Shown piece after piece: positions 53,027 through 64,000 of a stretch of 64,000 bases of DNA. The first letter of the stretch is position 1. Every line of letters starts with the position of its first letter. Below the pieces are notes generated by a model. That model had not been told where the DNA came from. It did not search any database and worked only from the letters and a program-made list of their open reading frames with translations. The position numbers were made by a program, and so were the translations under genes. This DNA is from Takakia lepidozioides (taxonomy: Eukaryota; Streptophyta; Takakiopsida; Takakiales; Takakiaceae), in the NCBI GenBank assembly GCA_030704615.1, contig CM060731.1, positions 85,354,756-85,418,755 of the forward strand. Direction: 5' to 3'.

Positions 53027-54028
53027 ATGGCAGATACTTCTGACTCTGATAGAGAAGATGGAGAGGGTGAAGAAGAAGTGAAGAAAGAAGCTGCACAAGT
53101 GCAGATCAATGAAGGGATTTTGGCTGAAGTAATATGCCAGACCAAAGCTGAGATTACCATTGGACAGCTATTGGTTGTGGCACCTCATTGTAGACACAGG
53201 CTGTATCAAGCAATTAATCAGATTGCTCATGTGACAGAGAACATAAACCTGAACAGCAAAGTGACAAGTTATAATGTGAAGCCTGAAGGGCGAGAAACAG
53301 TCATGGACTTTGATGATTTTATGCCAGTAATCCAATTGAGAATTGGAAGCACAAACTTGACTGATGTACTGATAGATGGAGGTTCGGGAGTGAATATTAT
53401 GATAGACCAATGAAGGCAGAAGCTTGGTTTGAGTAACATGAAACCAGCCCCATTTACTGTAACAATGGCAGATCAAAGGAGTGTACTGCCTTTAGGCTTG
53501 ATAAGAGGAGTAAAGATACAGATCCAAGAGATGATATTTAAGATCACAGTGACTGTGTTGAAAATGGATGATGTCATGGAAGCTTACTCCTTATTGCTGG
53601 GACGACCATGGCTGAAACAGGCCAGGGTATTCCATGATTGGAATTCCCAGTTACTGACTGTGCATGATGGGAAGCACATGATACAGGTCACCACTAAGAA
53701 ATCTAGTAGGCTACCTGCTACCAGAAGATCTCGTGGAGTCAGAGAGTATGACTGGAGGGGAGGACTTGATGAGGAGCAGGAAGCTACCTTGTTTGCTGCA
53801 CACCCAGAGTGGGAACAAGTTGCAGAAATACAACTGGGAGGTATGAGTTGTTTTAAAGGTATCTGTTGTGGTGCAGTAACAGCAACACCAATTGAGGATG
53901 AAACAAGTAGTTACCCACCGCATTTCTATGAAGAGAGAGAGGGAGAAATGGAAATCCTAGAAGAACCAGCCACTGTGAGTTTACAGGATGAAGTGGTGGT
54001 TGGATGGACAATCACAGCTGAGGAGTAG
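53027..54028 (+). pseudogene. Aspartic protease region, copy B
   Basis: AEVICQTKAEITIGQLLVVAP, then DVLIDGGSGVNIM with the catalytic Asp at 53375 (DGGS, as in this branch, in place of DTG), and LLGRPWLKQARVFHDWNSQL (53592 on). A TGA at 53411 breaks the frame after the active site. It ends TAEE followed by TAG at 54026-54028, directly before the RT. Such proteases cut the polyprotein during particle maturation. Confidence 0.85.
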
Positions 54029-55052
54029 GTGAGAGAAGTGAATGTGGGAACGGAGGAGGAACCAAGAATGGTGAAAGTAGGGGCTGATTTGGAGCCAGAA
54101 TTCTTTGAGGAGGCTAAGAGCCTGTTTATTTACTACAAAGATGTATTCGCATGGAGCTATGAGGATCTAAAAGGGATACCCCCTAGATTTGCCAGCATAA
54201 GATTGAATTGGAACCAGGGTCAGTACCAATCAAACAGGCAAGGTACAGGATGAATCCCAACTATGCACAGAAGGTTGGGGAGGAGATCAAGAAGTTGGCT
54301 GAGGCTAAGTTCATATACCCAATAGAGTATACAACTTGGTTGTCACCCATTGTGATAGTTCCCAAGAAGAATGTCAAACTAAGAGTTTGTGTGATAAGAA
54401 GTTGAATGCTTGTACAAAGAAAGATCCCTTTCCCTTGCCATTCACAAAAGCGATACTAGACACTGTAGCAGGCCATGAGATGTACTCATTCATGGATGGC
54501 TTCAGCGGGTATAACCAAGTACAAGTGGCAGAAGAAGATCAGGGAAAGACAGCTTTCATCACAGATAGAGGTGCTTATGCATACAAAGTCATGTCTTTTG
54601 GACTTTGTAATGCACCAGCAACATTTCAGAGAGTGATAAGTGAATCCTTCCATGAGTATCTGGATGATTTCATGCAAGTGTTCTTAGATGATTTCAGTGT
54701 GTACAGCTCTAAGAATGAGCACTTGCATAAATTGGAGTTATGTTTGGCCAGATGCAAGATGAGAGGTTTGGGTCTGAATCCAGAAAAATGTACTTTCTGT
54801 GTGAACTCAGGGGTACTACTGGGACACATTGTGTGTAAGAAGGGATTACTTCTGGACCCCAGAAAGACGGAGGCCATTAAAGCATCTCCACCACTAGGAA
54901 ATTTGAAAAGTCTAAGGAGATTCCTTGGACAAACCAGTTACTACAGAAGGTTTGTTAGACGATATGCACAGATGGCAACACCTTTGAGCAAGGTTCTGAA
55001 GAAGGATGCAGTGTTTACATGGACAGCTGAATGTCAGCAGGCTTTTGAGTAA
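54029..55052 (+). pseudogene. Reverse transcriptase, copy B
   Basis: VREVNVGTEEEPRMVKVGAD opens the region; then YRMNPNYAQKVGEEIKKL, SPIVIVPKKN, SFMDGFSGYNQV, CNAPATFQRVISESF and MQVFLDDFSVY (FLDD at 54681-54692). Frameshifts near 54185 and 54395 break it, and a TAA ends it at 55052 in a region where copy A is open. The thumb part (LRRFLGQTSYYRRFVRRYAQ) is intact. Confidence 0.9.
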
Positions 55053-55945
55053 CTTACATTGTCAGTACAACTACACCTGTGCTGATTAACCCTCACTAGC
55101 ATGTAGTATTTCATGTACACTGTGATGCCTCAGGAGAAGCATTGGGAGTTATGTTAGCCCAAAATATCACAAGAAACATAGATTCACTTGTGTACTATGC
55201 TAGCAGGTTATTGAACAGTGCTGAAAGGAACTATAGCACCACTGAAAGAGAAGCATTGGCAATGGTTTATGCAGTCAAGAAATTTAGGCATTACCTATTG
55301 GGAAGGAAGTTTATGTTTTATGTGGATCATCAGGCTTTGATTTATCTGGTGAACAAGACTTTGATAAGTGGCAGGATAGCAGGATGGTTAATAATCTTGC
55401 ACGAGTTTGAATTCGAAGTTGTTTACAAGCCTGGTCGTTTGCATCTTGTGGCAGATCACTTTTCACGCCTAACAACAGGAGAGCCTGCCACGGGAGTAGA
55501 AGACCAATTACCTGATGCGAGTTTATTTGCAGTGGAGGTGCAAGGAAGTGCAGATGATTGGTTAGATTGGCAGTGGCCAATTAGATACTATCTTACTCAT
55601 GGTCAGTGCCCACCCAGTTATGGGAAGGAGCGGATAAAGAGAATAGCTATCAAGGCTTATACTATGATAGGTGGCAGATTATATAAGCTAGGACCTAATG
55701 GAGTTCTGAAACGATGCTTGTACCACCATGAAGTAAATAAAGTCTTGGAGGAAGTTCATAAGGGAGTGGCTGGAGGTCATTTTGGAGAGGAGACTACCAG
55801 TAGGAAGATACTACTTGCAGGTTACTGGTGGCCTACTTTATTCAAAGATGTGCACAGGTATTGCAAGAGTTGTGATGAGTGTCAGAGGGCTAGGACCTTT
55901 GCAAAGATCCGGGAAGATGACTTTGCATCCGACGATGCCTACTAA
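55053..55945 (+). pseudogene. RNase H and integrase zinc finger, copy B
   Basis: RNase H runs from HCDASGEALGVMLAQN (55120) through RNYSTTEREALAMVYAVKKF and FYVDHQALIYLVN to FEFEVVYKPGRLHLVADHFSR. A spacer follows, then the H2C2 finger (HHEVNKVLEEVHKGVAGGHF, CKSCDECQRA, 55727-55890). Open over most of its length (55142-55945). Confidence 0.9.
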
Positions 55946-57051
55946 ACCATTTCAGAAATGGGGACTAGACTTTGTTGGACCAATAAACCCACCAGCCAGA
56001 AATACACATAACAAGTATATAATCACAGCCACTGATTATACTACAAAGTGGGTGGAAGCTAAAGCTCTGAGGGATAACACAGCTAAGTCCACAGCAAGGT
56101 TCTTGTATGAGAACATACTTACAAGATTTGGGTGTCCCCTGGAATTTATTAGTGACCAGGGAAGTCACTCTATTAACGAGACTATATAACTATTGACTAA
56201 AGAGTTCATGATTGTGCACATGAAGAGTACAACCTATTTACCCACAGGGTAATGGGCAGACAGAGGCCACAAACAAAATACTATGCACTATCTTGGCTAA
56301 GATAGTCAATGCAAACAGAACAGATTGGGATACAAAGCTTCTAATAGCTTTATGGTCATACAGAACTTCATATAAAGTCACAACCAAGTATACACCATTC
56401 CAATTAGTTTATGGTATGGAGGCTTTACTTCCAGTGGAATTCTTGTTACCTACCATGAGAACTCAACGGGGAAGGAGAATGAAATTGGAAGATTCAATTA
56501 AAATCAGGAAATATGAATTATATCATGTGGAAGAAGTACGTGCTGATGCAACAGATAACATGACCATAATTCAGATGAAGAGGAAGGATCAATTTGATGA
56601 AGATAAACTGAAAACTTTTAAGACGGGTGATTTGGTTCTGTGGTTGCAAAAGAAGGGAAAGATTAAAGCTTCTAAGCTTAAGTCACCATGGAAAGGACCT
56701 TATGTCATACAAAAGATGTATGATAACAACACAGCCATGTTACAAACCATTAACAAAGAAATGCTGGGAAGAGTCAATGCAAATAAGTTGAAGGGATACA
56801 GTGGTATCCATGACAAACCATTGCAGCATGATTTACATGTTGAAACACAGAAACAGTCACGGGCTGCACCGGTGATACCAACGGAGCATGAAGCACTTGT
56901 CGCAAAGCCGAATGTGTATGGCCTGAGCGGAGAACACGGGTGTTTGCACAGTTATCACAGCCCATCACTCACACAGCCTATCACAGTTTACCACAGTTTA
57001 ACACAGCCTGTCACAGCCCAACACAGCCTACGTGGGTTGCACAGTCCATAG
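55921..57051 (+). pseudogene. Integrase core and C-terminus, copy B
   Basis: KPFQKWGLDFVGPINP (first Asp), FISDQGSH (second Asp, 56153), and QTEATNK (Glu, 56264, in another frame) form the D,D,E triad. RTSYKVTTKYTPFQLVYGME and LKSPWKGPYVIQKMYDN follow. TAA at 56188 and nearby frameshifts break the core. The C-terminus runs into a CACAG-repeat stretch; no chromodomain is present, unlike the element at 14702. Confidence 0.88.
56940..57040 (+). repeat. CACAG repeats between integrase and the 3' ORF
   Basis: TATCACAGCCYATCAC, TTTACCACAGTTTAACACAG and similar units, about ten copies. It is the same unit type as in the LTRs though not an exact copy, so the repeat arose internally more than once or was moved by template switching. 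Confidence 0.8.
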
Positions 57052-57473
57052 GGTCAGTGACAGGTGGACGCGGGTTAACGTCAGAAAAGTGGCCGACAAG
57101 TGAAAGGACAGCTTGGAAGTCAAACTCGGAGAATGTGCCATGCGGACAGGGGAAGACGGGGGCATGTTTAAAAACAAACACGTGGCCACTAGGGCGAAGC
57201 ACACTGCGGTGCATATATTGCAAAAGTGGGTGTCATCATGCAAGAGGACAAACTGGGCCGTCAAAGTACCTACCCGGTACATCAACCAAAACTATTTGTG
57301 GGCCCATTAATGCATCCAGGGCAAAGGTAACGGAACCCTTTACGTGTATAGCAAAGGGGGACCTTTGCCACCTGTGCTGTCCTAGTGGACATTCCAGGTG
57401 GGAATGTCCACTGAGAGGGGTAAAATTAAGAAGTTAACCAAGGAGGCAACAACCAATCAGGAGCGAGAATTTC

Positions 57474-60400
57474 ATGCAGGTGGTTCCCTCCAAGAAACAA
57501 GAACAAGAAATAAGAAGAGTTATGAACGGAAGAGTCAGGGTTGCTCTGAATAGCCAGCGTCTCGACGAGAGGAGTAATCAAAGCTATAGCGTTGTAGCTA
57601 TGGTTGATATTACAGACTACACACTGGCATTACTTCTCACGCAGTGGCGCAAGGACGGACGGGTGGAAATAACATTTTCTCTCACCGACTATCTGCAAGC
57701 CCCACAGGCTTACACGCACTTACCCGTTCCTTTCTGTGCCAACCATACCTTTATGCTCTATGCCCTGCAAGCTTTCCTAGAGCTGTTTCAAACAAGGCCT
57801 TCTTGTTTGTCTGGGATGAAGAGAGTTAGGGGAATGGAGGATATCAGGGTGAAGAGCACCACGATTCTGCAGAAGCAAACAATTGCTACACCACAGGCAG
57901 TGCAGCTGCTGAAGGAGTTGCGATTGGAAGGGCTGCTACGCAAGGACTAGTCCTTGCATCATCGGAAGTATATGATTCAATTTGTTGAGAATTTTGAGCC
58001 TCGGACAGGAGTTACCCAAGTGAGGGGAGTAGATATAGAAATTACTCCCCAGTACCTGCAACAATTGTTCGATTTGCCATCGGGTCATGTGGATGTGGAT
58101 GAGCACAGGGCAAGATTGCAGATAGGCAATTTGTTCCAAGAAGGGAGTTTCTTTAGGACTCAAGGATACACCTGCACCAAGGCCGAGTACCCAGGGCTAA
58201 GAGAAGTTGGCCAAATCCTGAACATTCTGTTTGCCATGAAATAGAACCAACAGTACTTGAGCAGATCATTCACAGAGGAGATACTGAAAGCTTTGAGGGG
58301 AGAGGATGTAGCCTGGGCGGAGTTGATGTACAATGGTCTGGTGGAAGAGATGAAGCGGTTACAAGGCACTGTTGCTAAGTCTCCGATCATAGTGTCTGGC
58401 CCAATAATTGCGCAAATTATCCTTGATACTTGATGCGCGAGAACGTAAGGAGATGGGAGTGTTTGAGACAGCAACCACTGCAATTGAGGAGCAGGGCTCT
58501 TCACATAATGAAGATGGTTTGGAGGGGCAGCACTAGTCCAAGAGGCAGAAGCGGGATATGACTGTGGCAGACCCACTAGCTTCAAGGAAATCACAAGATG
58601 ACGTTTCCATAGCGCTTGTGTAGGATGATAAACAACAGCACAGGGGGCTGTTATTACTAGAAGCACGGCCTTTGGAGAGGGAGGAAGAAGTCACATCGAT
58701 ACCACAACCACCACAACCAGATGACTTAGTTGTTCTAGGGGTCACTCAGTTAGTCCATGCTGTTACACCAGAGCCTATTGCTGTGGAAGGAGAAGGGTTG
58801 GACATTCCCACTACAGAGCAGGTAGTGGCAGAAATTGAGAAGGGTGACCTTCTCTATGAAAACTCAGGCTTGGTCAAAGAACCAGTGGTACCCGAGATGC
58901 AGAGTCTGTCCAAGCAAGTCCCTTTTGTGCATGTGATACCTGAACCTGTGGCGGAGGTTCGAGGGGTAGAATGTAAGGGCACTGCAGCACCTGTGGAGAA
59001 TGAGGTCGTTCAGGAAGAAGATCTTGTGGGAACATGGCCTGAATGGTTGGTGAAACATCACACTTTGGAGAATCAGGGGGACCATCAACAAGTTTCCCAT
59101 GAAGACCCACAGCAGGCCATGCTTATGAGTTCCATAAGCATGACACTCAATTTGTTGGGCACTTATGTGAAATCCCATGTTCCATCTACACAATTGGCAA
59201 CTTTGAGGAAGGAACTCAAGCAAGAGTTTGAGGCTAGAATTGCCACCGAGTGTGCAAACAAGGTGGATGTGGAGGCCAATCTCAAGTTGCAGAAATAATT
59301 GGAGGACACGAAGGCTGCCCTGCAGCTAGCAAAGGGGAATTTAATTGAAGCGGGTCTGGAGCAGGAAAAATTGCATGAAGCACATAAGCAACAGCTATAC
59401 CAATTGCAAGTGAAGCATGAGGGCAAGTTGTAGGAAGTGAACGTGCTACATACAGAGTTGGAGGCAGTTCATCAGAAAATGACCATCCAATGTGCCACAC
59501 TAACAACTGCTCTGCAGCAAACTGCATTAGATTTTAGCAGACAATCAGAGAGATGTATGATGGTGGAGGCTGAGACAGCAGAGCAAGGGAAACTCATTGC
59601 TGATTTGAAGGCTACTATCAGTCGCAATGAGGATACTTTCCAACAGTACAGTCAGGTTGAGGCTGAGAAGGAAAGGTATATCCTGAAGTTGCAGCAAACG
59701 CTCACAGGTCACAAGAATGAACTCTTTGTGGCTAACAAGGCTTGGAAAGAAGCCAATAATCTGGCTGCTGCCTATGCGGGTCTAGTTGAACCTCATACAA
59801 AGCACATGGAGGCCTTACAACAGCAGTTAGATGTGTAGAGACTTAAGGAGGAGCAGGCTCTAAGGGGTGCTACACAAGACTTGGTGGATAATCATCTTAT
59901 GCAAGTATGGTTAACACAAGGGCCGGTGGAAGGGAAGGCACCACGAAACTCACTCAGGGGGAGATGAATGATCTCAGGTTGCAGGTGCAGAGCATTGCCA
60001 CAACTACTATAGACAATGTTTATAGTAGGATAGCAGAGTTATAGGATGATGTGGAAGGGCTGCAGACTCAAGTGGATGACCTGAGTTCCAATATTGACAA
60101 AAGAATCTTTGTTCCTGAGGAGCAGTTGGTGGCTACTTATTTGCATGCCAGGACTCTGATTTTTCAGTCTTCTTCACAGGAGGTACAGGAGTTGCCAGTA
60201 GTAGGAGGGGCAGTGGTGGCAATATCACAGCCCCCACAGCAGGTGGCTGTGCAAGTGGCTGACCCCATTGATACCGTGGCAAAGCCACAGTTTGAGGTTT
60301 GGGGGGATGCTGCTTTTAACCCACCTAGGACTCCTGCTGCACTGGAGTACAATCGGGCTATGATTATGCCCTTCAACCAAATTCCCATTGTGATGGATTT

Positions 60401-61370
60401 GGCTTGGAAGGAATTCAGTCCTCCACAGTCTTTGGCACATTATTACCAGATCATGCGCATTTGGTTGTCAGTGGCAACTCGGACTAAGGATCTTCCAAAC
60501 AATCGACCCATCGAGGATCATCATTTTGCAAGGTACTGGTCTGAGGCAGACACCATGCTGAGAGAATTAATTACCTTCCAGGTTGTTCATGGATATATCT
60601 ACACCAAAACCAAGGAGGTATCTAGTATTGTCATGGGTTGTGGATTCTACTATGCTGCTTGTTTCATTGCACGTTATCACATTGAGCAGCAGAAGATGCA
60701 ATCACGATTTCTGAGTTATTCCAGTGGGGATCATTGGGTCTAACCTTCAGTTCCACCTCATATGTATCTGTATGATGCGAAAGTCATGATGCAGAAGGAT
60801 TCCCAACTTCGTTCATGGTTTAATTTGGCTTGGAACAACTTGGCCAAAGAGAAATTGGGCCCTGATGATATTTTCTATAAGGGACATGAAGCCTGGAAAT
60901 ACTTACACTGTTCCAAAGTCATTGGCACACCTCTTACCTATACGGCCAAGGAGTTCAGGGAGTTCACACATTTTGCTTGCAAGTGATTAAAGCAAGTGGT
61001 ACAGTTTAAGCTTCCAGACATGGTGGGCCAACACTGTATGCCACACAGGATTCCTCAGGAGCCACTTAAAGTTTGGCCACTGAAACACCTTAGGGGGGAA
61101 GTGGATTCTGATACTACTGGTTCTTCAGAGGAACCTTTTGACATGGCGGAAGACTATGCACTTCAGATGGCAGAGAAGAAACGACGGGGATCTCGTATGC
61201 CTGAGAGGTTACCTCGTTATCAACCACAGGAGGGTCAGACATTTCCATTTAGTGCTCAATCACCTCCATCAGCCAGTGACAGGGCTCGAGCTCGCACACA
61301 GAGCCCTTCAAGAGACTCTCACAAACAAAAGGGTGCTTGCTCACAAAGGTTTGCTGATTCTAAACAGTAA
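57474..61370 (+). pseudogene. Large extra 3' ORF with long coiled coil, copy B
   Basis: About 1300 residues across one frame with a shift near 59840-60050. N-terminal part: VVAMVDITDYTLALLL, VRGVDIEITPQYLQQLFDLP and AWAELMYNGLVEEMKRL, reminiscent of the 'putative plant transposon protein' domain in Athila-type elements. Middle: acidic linker, then a coiled coil from about 59150 to 59840 (KKELKQEFEARIATE, HKQQLYQLQVKHEGK). C-terminal part: a Trp/Tyr-rich globular region (60300-60990) and a basic Ser/Arg tail. At least eight stops, mostly TAG. No signal peptide or clear membrane segment was seen, so an envelope role is not supported. Confidence 0.65.
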
Positions 61371-61390
61371 ACCGTGAGGACACGGATTTT

Positions 61391-61408
61391 TGAGAGGGGG
61401 AGGGGTAA
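61391..61408 (+). other. Polypurine tract of copy B
   Basis: GAGAGGGGGAGGGGTAA directly precedes the 3' LTR start TGTTAG. This is the expected primer for second-strand synthesis. Confidence 0.92.
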
Positions 61409-62442
61409 TGTTAGAGGGCTGTCTGGGACTTAGACACTTTTATGGGCTCTGTGGGGTACCCTTAATTTTTGCGCAGCCTTACGGATGGTAGACTTAGACC
61501 AACAAAGATCTTAGGGGTGACAGGCACAGGCTTTAGGGGTGGTAGACAGGTTTACACACTCAGTTACAGTCTTACACAGTCGTACACAGCCTAACATAGT
61601 CTATCACAGCCATACACAGCCTTACACAGCCCGACACAACCTAACACAGTTTGTCACGGTCAATCACAGCCTATCACAGTTAGTCACAGTCTATCACAGC
61701 TCGGCACAGTTTTACACAGCTAGTCACAGTCCGACACAGCCAGTCATAGCTCGACACAGTCACAGCCTGACACAGCTTGGCACAGCCCGTCACAGCGTAC
61801 ATAGGGAACGGTTATCATTAGCGGGGAACGACTGTGTGGGAACGACATCTGCAGAGGGAACATGTTACTTCAGGGGTGACAGTTAGTTAGTTAGGCGGTT
61901 AGAACAGCTTGCAGGTAGATTAGGCAGAGCAGCAACATGAAGGGGATCACTTCACGGGGAGCACTTCTTGGTCATGCATGAGAGAGGATCGGGCGGAGAG
62001 CAAGAACGGGAGCAAGATAGAGAGCACGGTGAAGGAGGAGAGATGATTAGTAGATGCTTGTTATATGCAAAGCTGTAGTGATATTGTAGAGCAGATTAGA
62101 GACACAATGGCTTCGGCCTGATACCTGATAAATCATAATCTGATACTTATACGATACAATCACATTGTGTAGAGAGACATGAGTGAAGCTGTGGAATGAA
62201 TGGATGAGTGAATGGAACCTGGTAGATACTGAAGCAATCTGATGCTTCAGTATACACAGTAAGGTAATATGCTAACATGAAGACAAGAAGAAATACAAAT
62301 AGGAAGCACAACCATGATTCACTAGTTGTAGGTGATGACTGATTGTTCTGAGCGGGCTGAGTGCTTAGAGGTATCCAACTCTTCTATCTTGGAGTTTCCA
62401 CCTCGGATAGCGAAGGGACGGGTGAGTAAAAGCCGCACGACA
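61409..62442 (+). repeat. 3' LTR of copy B
   Basis: 1034 bp with the same ends as 42936-44009, about 40 bases shorter mainly through loss of CACAG units. Followed by the target duplication CTTGC. Confidence 0.94.
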
Positions 62443-63332
62443 CTTGCCAAGCGGCCACTCAATGTAGGCTCTTCTCTCTTACTTCTCAAATGCAACATAG
62501 TTCTTGTTTCTTGTTATGGATGGGAGTGATTCTTCAGATCTGTTGGCAGTTGAAAGGTTTCAGCTATAGTGCAATTCTTGTAATTTATATAGCTTAAACT
62601 ATAGCTTATAGGTTTCAAGTTTTAGCTATTGTGAGAGAGCTGTTGTCTTATGGGCTGATGTCTGCAGACAACAACAATTCAATGTCGACCAAGAAAAGCC
62701 CGAGTCCTTCATCAGTCTCTGATCTCTTGAATCTGGTTCTTTTGGTACATTTTAATTCAGGCATGTTTTGTAAGCAGTATGTACAACTTGGTAGCATGAA
62801 GCTGTAGAAAGGTCCTTCGTGTAGAAAGGTGCTTGTTGTAGTTCTGATGTTATGGACCTGGAGAGAGAGATATGGATGTGTGACCTGGGGAGGAAGAGCT
62901 GCAGGTGATCTTTATTCCAGAGGAGAAACCTCCGCCAGCCTTCCATCACTCATGAGAGCTTGGGGACATAAGATACACGTTGTATTCATATAGCTTCCTG
63001 GACTTTTGGCCAGGTTGGCTCTAAATTAGGGCCCGCCGTTCATGAAGTGATTTCAATTGATTAGATGTGGAGCATGGAGAACATGTGGAAGTGTTGTCAA
63101 ATGCTTCTTTGCATGTCTCCCTGTCACTAAATAATTATCTACTTTTCCATTCATAATCTCCCCGTCGAATTTCAGAACTGGGACAAACATTTCAGCGAGA
63201 CTATTTGCACTTCGAGTCAAATGAGACATCTTTGGCCTTGCTGCTAAGACATACCATACTAATTGTGGGTTATGTGGGAGGGGAGGTTGGGCAGGTTAAG
63301 GACACTGTCACAAGCAACAGTCATAGGACTAG
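62443..63332. other. No recognisable gene
   Basis: Continues the host sequence that was interrupted at 42935. Only short frames are present. A GAGAGAGA stretch near 62860 and ordinary AT-rich sequence otherwise. Confidence 0.5.
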
Positions 63333-63653
63333 TGTCGAGAGGCTTTTACTCACCCATCCCTTTGCTATCCGAGGTGGAAACTCCAAGATAGAAGAGTTGG
63401 ATATCTCTAAGCACTCAGCCCGCTCAGAACAATCTACAGCTAGTGTATCATGGTTGTGCTTCTTGTTTGTATTTCTTCTTGCTTTCATGTTAACAAATTA
63501 CCTTATTGTGTATACTTAAGCATCAGATTGCTTGTGTCAGATTAAGATTTGTCATGTATCAGGCCGAAGCCATGGTGTCCCTAATCTGCTCTACAGTCTA
63601 ACTCTATAGCTTGCATTCATCAAACATCAGCAGACCGGGTCCCCTCCATCACT
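63333..63653 (-). repeat. Inverted LTR fragment of the copy A/B family
   Basis: Reverse complement of the 3' third of the copy B LTR, beginning at its terminal TCGACA (63338) and running back through the GGCTTCGGCCTGATAC block. It is cut at 63653 by the start of another MULE. No internal element sequence adjoins it on the left, so it is a solo or truncated LTR. Confidence 0.88.
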
Positions 63654-64000
63654 GGGGGGCTGCTATTTCATGAGCGGCATGAGCATGAGCGGAAAAAAAA
63701 AAAGCATGAGCGGGCCGAATTGTGTCCACGGAAATAGGGTTAGGAGGCACGGAAATAGGGTCATGTGGACTCGTCATAGCAATGAAATGCAACATTTTAT
63801 TGCAAATTTGGTGGCAAGCCACGTCTATACAAGTGTGTCCTAACTGTCATAGCAGGAATGGGAACTACTCTCCTACACCTTCCGAGGAACTTGGCCCTCC
63901 TTCTTCCTCATCCCCCTCATCCCCCCCATCCTCTGAGCTCTGTGATGCATCGGTTGCAGTATGCCTCTCAAAAATGCCGTCCTCTCCTTGGGGGACTGTC
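63654..64000 (+). mobile_element. Start of a third CATGAGC-type MULE, runs off the window
   Basis: GGGGGGCTGCTATTTCATGA followed by three more CATGAGC heptamers and an A run, matching the ends at 29046, 46341 and 52524. Next come CCACGGAAATAGGG phrases like those at 46396-46450. It contains the 3' end of a minus-strand gene, the same arrangement as the left side of the nested MULE. Confidence 0.8.
63865..64000 (-). CDS. Acidic C-terminus of a minus-strand accessory gene (partial)
   Basis: 45 codons enter from the right edge: SPQGEDGIFERHTATDASQ, an Asp/Glu/Gly-rich run and SSSEGVGE, then TAG at 63865-63867. An AATAAA (63796-63801, minus strand) lies about 65 bases downstream and would serve as poly-A signal. 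By position in its MULE it should be the accessory gene's 3' end. The acidic tail parallels 47450-47205. Nothing more can be said of function. Confidence 0.55.
   Translation of the reverse strand, partial: TVPQGEDGIFERHTATDASQSSEDGGDEGDEEEGGPSSSEGVGE

Larger units (their letters stand above)
42936..62442 (+). mobile_element. Athila/Tat-like Ty3/gypsy element, copy B, full length with nested MULE
   Basis: Both LTRs, the primer site, the polypurine tract and a 5-bp target duplication CTTGC (42931-42935 and 62443-62447) are present. Without the 6184-bp MULE and its 9-bp duplication at 46341-52533 the element is about 13.3 kb. Order: ORF0a, ORF0b, gag, protease, RT, RNase H, integrase, then a 3.9 kb extra 3' ORF before the polypurine tract. 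The large size and extra 3' ORF resemble the Athila and Tat branches of plant elements. Every gene carries stops, so it is dead as read. Confidence 0.95.

Noticed and set aside
36502-54028. A reassigned UAG codon or nuclear U-to-C editing restoring the many TAG stops
   Set aside because: Most TAGs have a CAG or TGG counterpart in a sister copy, and TGA and TAA stops and frameshifts also occur; ordinary decay of methylated DNA explains them. Only the shared protease-RT stop is kept as a finding.
57474-61370. A retroviral envelope gene
   Set aside because: Position fits, but no signal peptide, surface-protein cysteine pattern or transmembrane anchor is visible, and the middle is a soluble-type coiled coil.

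Overview
This is nuclear DNA from a eukaryote, most likely a green plant of the streptophyte line. Spliceosomal introns (GT..AG), a chromodomain Ty3/gypsy element with an initiator-Met primer site, an Athila/Tat-like Ty3/gypsy element, a CACTA transposase with DUF4218/DUF4216 modules and SWIM-finger MULE transposases all point that way. A charophyte alga, bryophyte or seedless vascular plant fits better than a flowering plant, but the sequence alone does not settle it. I see no prokaryotic operons, rRNA, tRNA or CRISPR. Almost everything is transposon-derived and most reading frames are broken.

Layout. Positions 1-7022 are an inverted copy of 22112-27552, and the match runs off the left edge of the window. 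Each arm holds a MULE-type transposase, a block of tandem palindromes centred on GGCGCC, and the 5' end of a second, divergently transcribed gene. Between the arms lie: pieces of a second, diverged MULE transposase (7998-10225); the rest of the divergent second gene on the minus strand (11325-14701), with a ParB/Srx-like exon, a conserved helical exon and an FCP1-like HAD phosphatase region; and a 6.9 kb chromovirus-type Ty3/gypsy element (14702-21606, TSD CTGGG) inserted inside that gene. The right arm continues past the duplication to a terminal inverted repeat at about 29046. There the MULE abuts a broken CACTA transposase (29182-31411), followed by an FkbM-like methyltransferase fragment.

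From 32.8 to 62.4 kb there are two copies of one Athila/Tat-like Ty3/gypsy family. Copy A (32796-38302) is truncated at both ends. Copy B (42936-62442) has both LTRs, TSD CTTGC, and a long extra 3' ORF. Copy B is interrupted by a 6.2 kb MULE (46341-52524, 9-bp TSD AATATGGAA) of the same general family as the arm element. Between the two copies lie a small minus-strand gene remnant and two MITE-like units. At the right edge an inverted LTR fragment is cut by the start of a third MULE (63654 onward).

How it fits together. In the right arm, the left arm and the nested MULE, the transposase and an accessory gene are transcribed away from each other, and the space between them is filled by arrays of GGCGCC-type palindromes. 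The diverged MULE also has quasi-palindromes in front of its transposase (GTCGGTGCCGAC) and another version inside its transposase intron (AGTCGGTGCAGACTA). A mobile family carrying lineage-specific palindrome arrays, plus an accessory gene that looks like ParB/Srx (and possibly DNA methyltransferase), is the best candidate here for an undescribed system.
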